From Doris montereyensis (Eukaryota > Mollusca > Gastropoda > Nudibranchia > Dorididae): a DNA stretch of 64,000 nt. Every line of letters starts with the position of its first letter. Within the stretch, counting starts at the first letter, position 1. Positions 57,887 through 64,000 of the stretch are shown here, one piece after another. The notes under the pieces are model-generated. The model saw only the letters and a program-made list of their open reading frames with translations. It was not told the origin of the DNA and did not search any database. A program made the translations under genes and the position numbers. The DNA lies in assembly GCA_037039925.1 (NCBI GenBank), contig JAXRKP010000337.1, positions 198,501-262,500 of the forward strand, read 5' to 3'.

Positions 57887-58895
57887 TTAAGAGGGGGGGT
57901 GTCTGGGGATGCCATTTTTGCCGAAAATGGGACAAATCTAGTCTATCATACTAATACTAATGGATAGAGCAGTTCATTCCCATCATAATGATATAAAAAA
58001 GCTCAGTATCGATTCCTTGAATTTATAGGATTTTTTTAGTAACCATACAGGCATTTATTTCAACACAGCTATTATATATTATATATTATCTTAAGTATAG
58101 CAAGTTGTTACTGATTTTGATCGTCACAATTCACGCTATCCAAAACAAACTTATTTGAGGATCTGTTATGAATTTTGCCTTAGATCGGCCGGAAGATACA
58201 GAACATGTTCCACACACCTATTATCAAAAGGCACCATCTCAAAATGAGTAAAAAGGTGCTGGTGCACTTGAAACAGTGTCAATAAGAAGTAGTTGAGAGC
58301 CTCTAAAGGTTTTATGATGTTTCAAAGTTTTATCCTACTTTTTCTTAGGTTTATGGGAGAAAAATGTATTCAAATAACAGAAAATAAGAGAAAAATACGA
58401 TTTTCTCAAAATGTCCTTTTTTGATCATTATTTCCTATCTCTTTTTTGTTTCTCAACGTATCTTCATAAAATGTGGTATGGATGATGAGTCGGGGAAGAC
58501 AAAGAAATTATCAGATGATTTTTTTTATACGTATTATAGTTTTGGAAAATTGAATTTTTTGTACAGTATTTTTGTATATTTTTGATTGCTCTCATATGCT
58601 ATTTTAAAAAATTCATGAAAACAAAACTTACCAATAAAACAAAAATCCGATCTTATCAAATTTAGACATTCTATTAAATAAGGTGTGTGCTAAGTTTGAA
58701 AGACATTCGTTCAAAAAATGAAAAAGTTTATCGATATTGAACTTGGTGAAATTTGGGGCAAAATCCAAGATGGCCGCCGTTTCCATGGCAAACGGAAGCG
58801 TCAGAAAAAAAAACAACGACATATTTCAACTCAGTACACCATGCCCATTGCACTTATAAATACGTTAGATTGATATGAACAAACGAGAACATTTT
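57887..58895 (+). mobile_element. TTAA-flanked non-autonomous element, copy B
   Basis: Starts TTAA (57887-57890) + gagggggggtgtctgg and runs parallel to copy A (5600-6621). It lacks the palindrome of copy A and its C-rich right end. No coding frame. Located upstream (minus sense) of the LD3 exon. Confidence 0.7.
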
Positions 58896-59134
58896 GACTC
58901 CAAACAAATCATGGAGCATCACAATGAAAGCATATCATGCAACAGCAATAAACAAACATTTCCATTCAAGGTGAACCCTCCCCAGTGTCAATAAAAGCAG
59001 ATGCGAACAGCTGTGTCTTTTAAATGTTTCCTAGGAATGTTCATGGATGGGGAAGACTTTGCATTAAAAGACAAATTGTTCCACAACAAGTCGGCAGTGA
59101 TTTCAGGGAGGGCCAAGTATAATACACAATTCGT

Positions 59135-59245
59135 TTAATTGCAATTGACTCAGTCCACCATATGTGGTGATCTCAGGGTGAATTAACAGGACCCAGCAAG
59201 ATGAAAGACATGTGAAATAGTGAAAGGAAAGAAGTAGGACCTACC
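59135..59245 (+). mobile_element. SINE-like family 3
   Basis: ccaccatatgtggtgatctc, agggtgaattaacaggaccc, then agtgaaaggaaagaagtagg. It feeds into the 66-bp array, whose units reuse its aggacctacca segment. Confidence 0.7.
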
Positions 59246-60290
59246 ATGGGCGTCTGTCAATTGCTTACAAGGACAATATGAAAGGAAGACCAGACAATCA
59301 TAGGACCTACCATGGGCGTCTGTCAATTGCCTACACGGACAATATGAAAGGAAGACCAGACAATCATAGGACCTACCATTGGCGTCTGTCAATTGCCTAC
59401 AAGGACAATATGAAAGGAAGACCAGACAATCATAGGACCTACCATTGGCGTCTGTCAATTGCCTACAAGGACAATATGAAAGGAAGACTAGACAATCATA
59501 GGACCTACCATTGGCATCTGTCAATTGCCTATAAGGACAATATGAAAGGAAGACCAGACAATCATATGACCTACCATGGGCGTCTGTCAATTGCCTACAA
59601 GGACAATATGAAAGGAAGACTAGACAATCATAGGACCTACCATTGACGTCTGTCAATTGCCTACAAGGACAATATGAAAGGAAGACTAGACAATCATAGG
59701 ACCTACCATTGGCGTCTGTCAATTGCCTACAAGGACAATATGAAAGGAAGACCAGACAATCATAGGACCTACCATTGACGTCTGTCAATTGCCTACAAGG
59801 ACAATATGAAAGGAAGACTAGACAATCATAGGACCTACCATTGACATCTGTCAATTGCCTACAAGGACAATATGAAAAGGAAGACTAGACAATCATAGGA
59901 CCTAATTGGCGTCTGTCAATTGCCTACAAGGACAATATGAAAGGAAGACCAGACAATCATAGGACCTACCATTGACGTCTGTCAATTGCCTACAAGGACA
60001 ATATAAAAGGAAGACCAGACAATCATAGGACCTACCATTGACGTCTGTCAATTGCCTACAAAGGGCAATATAAAAGGAAGACCAAACAATCAAGGACCTA
60101 CCATTGGCGTCTGTCAATTGCCTACAAGGGCAAATGAAAGGAAGACCAGACAATCATAGGACCTACCATTGGTGTCTGTCAATTGCGTACAAGGGCAATA
60201 TGAAAGGAAGACCAGACAATCATAGGACCTACCATTGGTGTCTGTCAATTGCCTACAAGGACAATATGAAAGGAAGACCAGACAATCGGG
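59230..60290. repeat. 66-bp minisatellite, about 16 copies
   Basis: The unit is aggacctaccattggcgtct, gtcaattgcctacaaggaca, atatgaaaggaagaccagac, aatcat. A multiple of three, hence false frames of over 200 codons. Confidence 0.97.
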
Positions 60291-60404
60291 GCGACAGAAG
60301 AAAGGAAAGAAGTAGCAATCACACTAACACAAGCACATTCAGGGATGGACAGGTCACTCATATCAGAAATACTACAGAATGTCCCCCAAAGTTATGTGTT
60401 TCTT

Positions 60405-60690
60405 TCATTTGATTCCACCCATCCACTCGATATCTCAGGGTGTATTTTCATTTGCCATTCCACCCATCCACTCTATATCTCAGGGTGTGTTTTCATTTGC
60501 CATTCCACCCATCCACTCTATATCTCAGGGTGTGTTTTCATTTGTCATTCCACCCATCCACTCTATATCTCAGGTGTATTTTCATTTGCCATTCCACCCA
60601 TCCACTCTATGTCTCAGGGTGGATCAACAGGCAACAGCGAGATTAGACATACCCTGAAGAGTGGAAGGAAAGAAATAAACCATATCCGCA
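60405..60690. repeat. 45-bp minisatellite, about 5 copies, ending in family 3 SINE
   Basis: The unit is cacccatccactctatatct, cagggtgtgttttcatttgc, cattc. The last unit continues as ggatcaacaggcaac...ggaaggaaagaaataaac, a family 3 SINE body, so the ctcagggtg in the unit is SINE-derived. Confidence 0.9.
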
Positions 60691-60712
60691 GGACCCCTTC
60701 CCACCCACTCAC

Positions 60713-60763
60713 CTCCAAAGTAGGGAGCAACAGTAGAAAAGTTTAAAATCTTGCTCATTGTGC
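60713..60763 (-). CDS. Possible small exon on the paxillin strand
   Basis: Acceptor actttctgtag and donor ggag|gtgagt on the minus strand bound 51 bases, open in one frame as TMSKILNFSTVAPYFG. Good splice sites and the right strand, but no recognised homology. It may belong to the 5' part of paxillin or be chance. Confidence 0.25.
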
Positions 60764-60854
60764 CTACAGAAAGTCCAACTTTTGACAATCGAAAGCTTGA
60801 GTAGAACGCCATACATCATTCAGTTTCAATTTTCATTCAAATCAAAGATTTCAG

Positions 60855-62200
60855 CTTGAATCGCTATCTGCATGTCTGTCTACCTGTCTGTCTTTCTTTA
60901 GACTCACAGTCACTATCTGCATGTCTGTCTACCTGTCTGTCTTTCTTTAGACTCACAGTCACTATCTGCATGTCTGTCTACCTGTCTGTCTTTCTTTAGA
61001 CTCGCAGTCACTATCTGCATGTCTGTCTACCTGTCTATCTTTCTTTAGACTCGCAGTCACTATCTGCATGTCTGTCTACCTGTCTGTCTTTCTTTAGACT
61101 CACAGTCACTATCTGCATGTCTGTCTACCTGTCTGTCTTTCTTTAGACTCGCAGTCCCTATCTGCATGTCTGTCTGCTTGTCTGTCTTTCTTTAGACTCG
61201 CAGTCCTATCTGCATATCTGTCTGCCTGTCTGTCTTTCTTTAGACTCGCAGTCATCTGCACATCTGCATGTCTGTCTTTCTTTAGACTCGCAGTCACTAT
61301 CTGCTGTGTGTCTTTCTTTAGAACTCAGTCACTATCTGCCTGTCTGTCTTTCTTTAGACTCGCAGTCATTATCTGTCTGTCTGTCTTTTCTTTAGACTTG
61401 CAGTCATTATCTGTCTGTCTGTCTTTCTTTAGACTCATGCAGTCACTATCTGTCTGTCTGTCTTTCTTTAGACTCGCAGTCACTATCTGTCTGTCTGTCT
61501 TTCTTTAGACTCGCAGTCACTATCTGTCTGTCTGTCTTTCTTTAGACTCGCAGTCACTATCTGTCTGTCTGTCTTTTTTTAGACTCGCAGTCCCTATCTG
61601 TCTGTCTGTCTTTCTTTAGACTCGCAGTCCTATCTGTCTGTCTGTCTTTCTTTAGACTCGCAGTCACTATCTGTCTGTCTGTCTTTCTTTAAACTCGCAG
61701 TCATTATCTGTCTGTCTGTCTTTCTTTAGACTCGCAGTCACTATCTGTCTGTCTGTCTTTCTTTAGACTTTGAGACACTATCTGTCTGTCTGTCTTTCTT
61801 TAGAGTCGCAGTCACTATCTGTCTGTCTGTCTTTCTTTAGACTCGCAGTCACTATCTGCCTGTCTGTCTTTCTTTAGACTCGCAGTCACTATCTGCCTGT
61901 CTGTCTTTCTTTAGACTCGCAGTCACTATCTGCCTGTCTGTCTTTCTTTAGACTCAGTCACTATCTGTCTGTCTGTCTTTCTTTAGACTCGCAGTCACTA
62001 TCTGTCTGTCTGTCTTTCTTTAGACTCGCAGTCATTATCTGTCTGTCTGTCTTTCTTTAGACTCGCAGTCATTATCTGCCTGTCTGTCTTTCTTTAGACT
62101 CGCAGTCATTATCTGCCTGTCTGTCTTTCTTTAGACTCGCAGTCCCTATCGGCATGTCTGTCTGCCTGTCTGTCTTTCTTTAGATTCATGAGTCACTATC
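60855..62200. repeat. 37-49-bp C/T-rich minisatellite, about 35 copies
   Basis: The unit is actatctgtctgtctgtctt, tctttagactcgcagtc. The left copies (to about 61150) have a longer form with gcatgtctgtctacctgtct. Confidence 0.97.
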
Positions 62201-62339
62201 TGCGTGCATGGAGTTTGCTACAAAGATAGATATTCACCAAACACCGTATATCGACTATTTTGATCTTTTACATGGCGGTATTGTTATGTTTTTTATATCA
62301 TTTCGTGAGTAGCGTAGGTAAATCTAGTCCTATGTCCAC

Positions 62340-62800
62340 ACGGAACTGAGCCTCGTGCACTCCCCCCTCTTCCCCCTCACCACTTCCATAACAATCGCCA
62401 TCCCTCTGTGGATTCGACCTCCCACTCCCACACGGTGGCGCAACGCCTGCCCATGAATGACACTGCATTGTATGTGTGTGTGTGTGTGTGTGTGTTGGCA
62501 ATTGTTGTCAGTGGCATCACAGCCGTGGGTTCCGACACCAAGTCCCCCCCCCCCCCCCTGTGGTGGCCGCGTGACGTCATCGGAATCTGTTTCCGCCCCC
62601 TGCCCCCTCCTCTTCCCAATCTATTTCCGTCCATCACGAGATCGACCCAAGGCTTGGCCCACGTGCCGACACGAGGCCATGCCAGCACGTTATCTATGCC
62701 AACGCCATGCCAGCACGTGACACATTATCTACCAACGCCATGCCAGCACGTGACACTCATGCCAGCACGTGCACGCGTGCATCGGAGAAGAAGGCAAAAA
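62340..62800 (-). promoter_or_regulatory. GC-rich candidate regulatory region with CRE and E boxes
   Basis: Locally GC-rich in an AT-rich window. It contains TGACGTCA at 62572-62579, C-rich Sp1-like runs (ccgccccctgccccctcctc), and at least four CACGTG words between 62655 and 62775, most within a short repeat atgccagcacgtgacac. A (TG)n lies at 62472-62494. It is upstream of paxillin on that gene's strand, but no transcription start can be assigned. Confidence 0.3.
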
Positions 62801-63275
62801 AAATTGCAAAACCCACAAACAGAAACAACCGTAAATCTGAGAATTATATAGGTAACGTGCTCAACGTTACATAGACAAACACCAACACACACAAAAAACC
62901 AACACACCCACACACTTCAACGGTTTGTTTCGTTTGATTATTTGATTTACCCACATCCACAACTGAGGTCCAATCAATTATGTTGGGAGTTTTTCATGAC
63001 AGAGTGTACAGAAAATATCATAAAATTATGCATATCATCCGAAACGTGACAGGATGGGCATTTAGCGTGTCATGTGGTGATGCGTTGATGCTGGGTGTTC
63101 GCCATTTTCATAGCTACGCAGAATACGTGTGTCTATGTGTGTGTGTGTGTGTGTGTGCGTGTGTGTGTGCGTGTGTGTGTGTGTTCCTCATGTTGTTGTG
63201 GCCACTGTAGACGCAACTTACTCCGCGAAAGATACTCATGACGTCAGCGGAATCTGGCGTATTTCTCCTTGACAG
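62800..63275. other. Unassigned, with CRE and (TG)n
   Basis: Includes a SINE family 1 tail in reverse (gatttacccacatccacaac, 62942), a (TG)n at 63128-63183 and a second TGACGTCA at 63239-63246 followed by gcggaatctg. Confidence 0.5.
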
Positions 63276-64000
63276 CCCCCCCCCTCTCTTCACCTCACTA
63301 GCTCATCAACTGTTTCTCATTGACCCACAGCCCCCCCCCCTCTTCACCTCACTAGCTCATCAACTGTTTCTCATTGACCCACAGCCCCCCCTCTTCACCT
63401 CACTAGCTCATCAACTGTTTCTCATTGACCCACAGCCCCCCCCCTCTCTCTTCACCTCACTAGCTCATCAACTGTTTCTCATTGACCCACAGCCCCTCCC
63501 CTCTCTTCACCTCACTAGCTCATCAACTGTTTCTCATTGACCCACAGCCCCCCCCCTCTCTCTTCACCTCACTAGCTCATCAACTGTTTCTCATTGACCC
63601 ACAGCCCCCCCCCTTTTCACCTCACTAGCTCATCAACTGTTTCTCATTGACCCACAGCCCCCCTCTCTCTCTTCACCTCACTAGCTCATCAACTGTTTCT
63701 CATTGACCCACAGCCCCCCCCCCTCTCTCTTCACCTCACTAGCTCATCAACTGTTTCTCATTGACCCACAGCCCCCCTTTTCACCTCACTAGCTCATCAA
63801 CTGTTTCTCATTGACCCAGCCCCCCCCTTTTCACCTCACTAGCTCATCAACTGTTTCTCATTGACCCACAGCCCCCCCCCCTCTTCACCTCACTAGCTCA
63901 TCAACTGTTTTCTCATTGACCCATCAACTGCCCCCCCCCCCCCTTTTCACCTCACTAGCTCATCAACTGTTTCTCATTGACCCACAGCCCCCCTTTTCAC
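63275..64000. repeat. ~54-bp minisatellite, more than 13 copies, runs off the window
   Basis: The unit is cttcacctcactagctcatc, aactgtttctcattgaccca, cagcccccccctct, with a C-run that varies from 5 to 13 bases between copies. Confidence 0.97.

Noticed and set aside
59183..59854. 223-codon minus-strand frame with repeated LTDVNGRSYDCLVF
   Set aside because: Translation of the 66-bp array; a multiple of three, with no start or domain outside the repeat.

Overview
The window is metazoan nuclear DNA: spliced genes with GT-AG introns, tRNA-derived SINEs, LINE and Penelope-like retroelements, and an exceptional load of minisatellites. Family content and repeat style suggest a lophotrochozoan, probably a gastropod mollusc; this is an inference, as no species-specific marker is visible. 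There are no prokaryotic features, CRISPR arrays, rRNA or functional tRNA genes.

Two protein genes are recognisable, arranged tail to tail. (1) On the + strand at 14.67-29.97 kb is a nine-exon N-sulfoglucosamine sulfohydrolase (SGSH, lysosomal heparan sulfatase). Splice sites are conserved throughout, as are the formylglycine Cys, the metal-binding Asp pair and the catalytic Lys/His/Asp/Asn. (2) On the - strand at 57.84-49.24 kb is the 3' part of a paxillin gene: LD3, LD4, LD5 and four LIM domains. Its 5' exons lie outside the window or are not recognised. Both genes carry small indels or stops in otherwise well-conserved exons. These may be unpolished long-read errors or real decay. A short unidentified terminal exon with a poly(A) signal ends at 2.13 kb (+).

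Layout: 0-2.1 kb minisatellite and end of an unknown + gene; 2.5-9 kb repeats, a TTAA-flanked element and a 56-bp array; 9.06-13.05 kb a broken Penelope-like element (-) with terminal repeats and a 48-bp minisatellite inside its reverse transcriptase; 14.6-30 kb SGSH, with introns full of arrays, SINEs, a LINE 3' end and a nested TTAA element; 30-36 kb arrays, a SINE cluster and a second LINE 3' end; 36.2-41.4 kb nearly continuous satellite; 41.4-49 kb simple repeats, a short MITE and arrays; 49.2-57.8 kb paxillin; 57.9-64 kb a second TTAA element, three large arrays and a GC-rich stretch with CRE and E-box motifs.

By rough span count, about 25 kb (around 40%) is tandem repeat. Several arrays start inside or at the edge of transposons, so the window appears to show minisatellites arising from mobile-element sequence. 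I found no evidence of a novel multi-gene system; the unusual biology is in the repeats and in how they abut exons.
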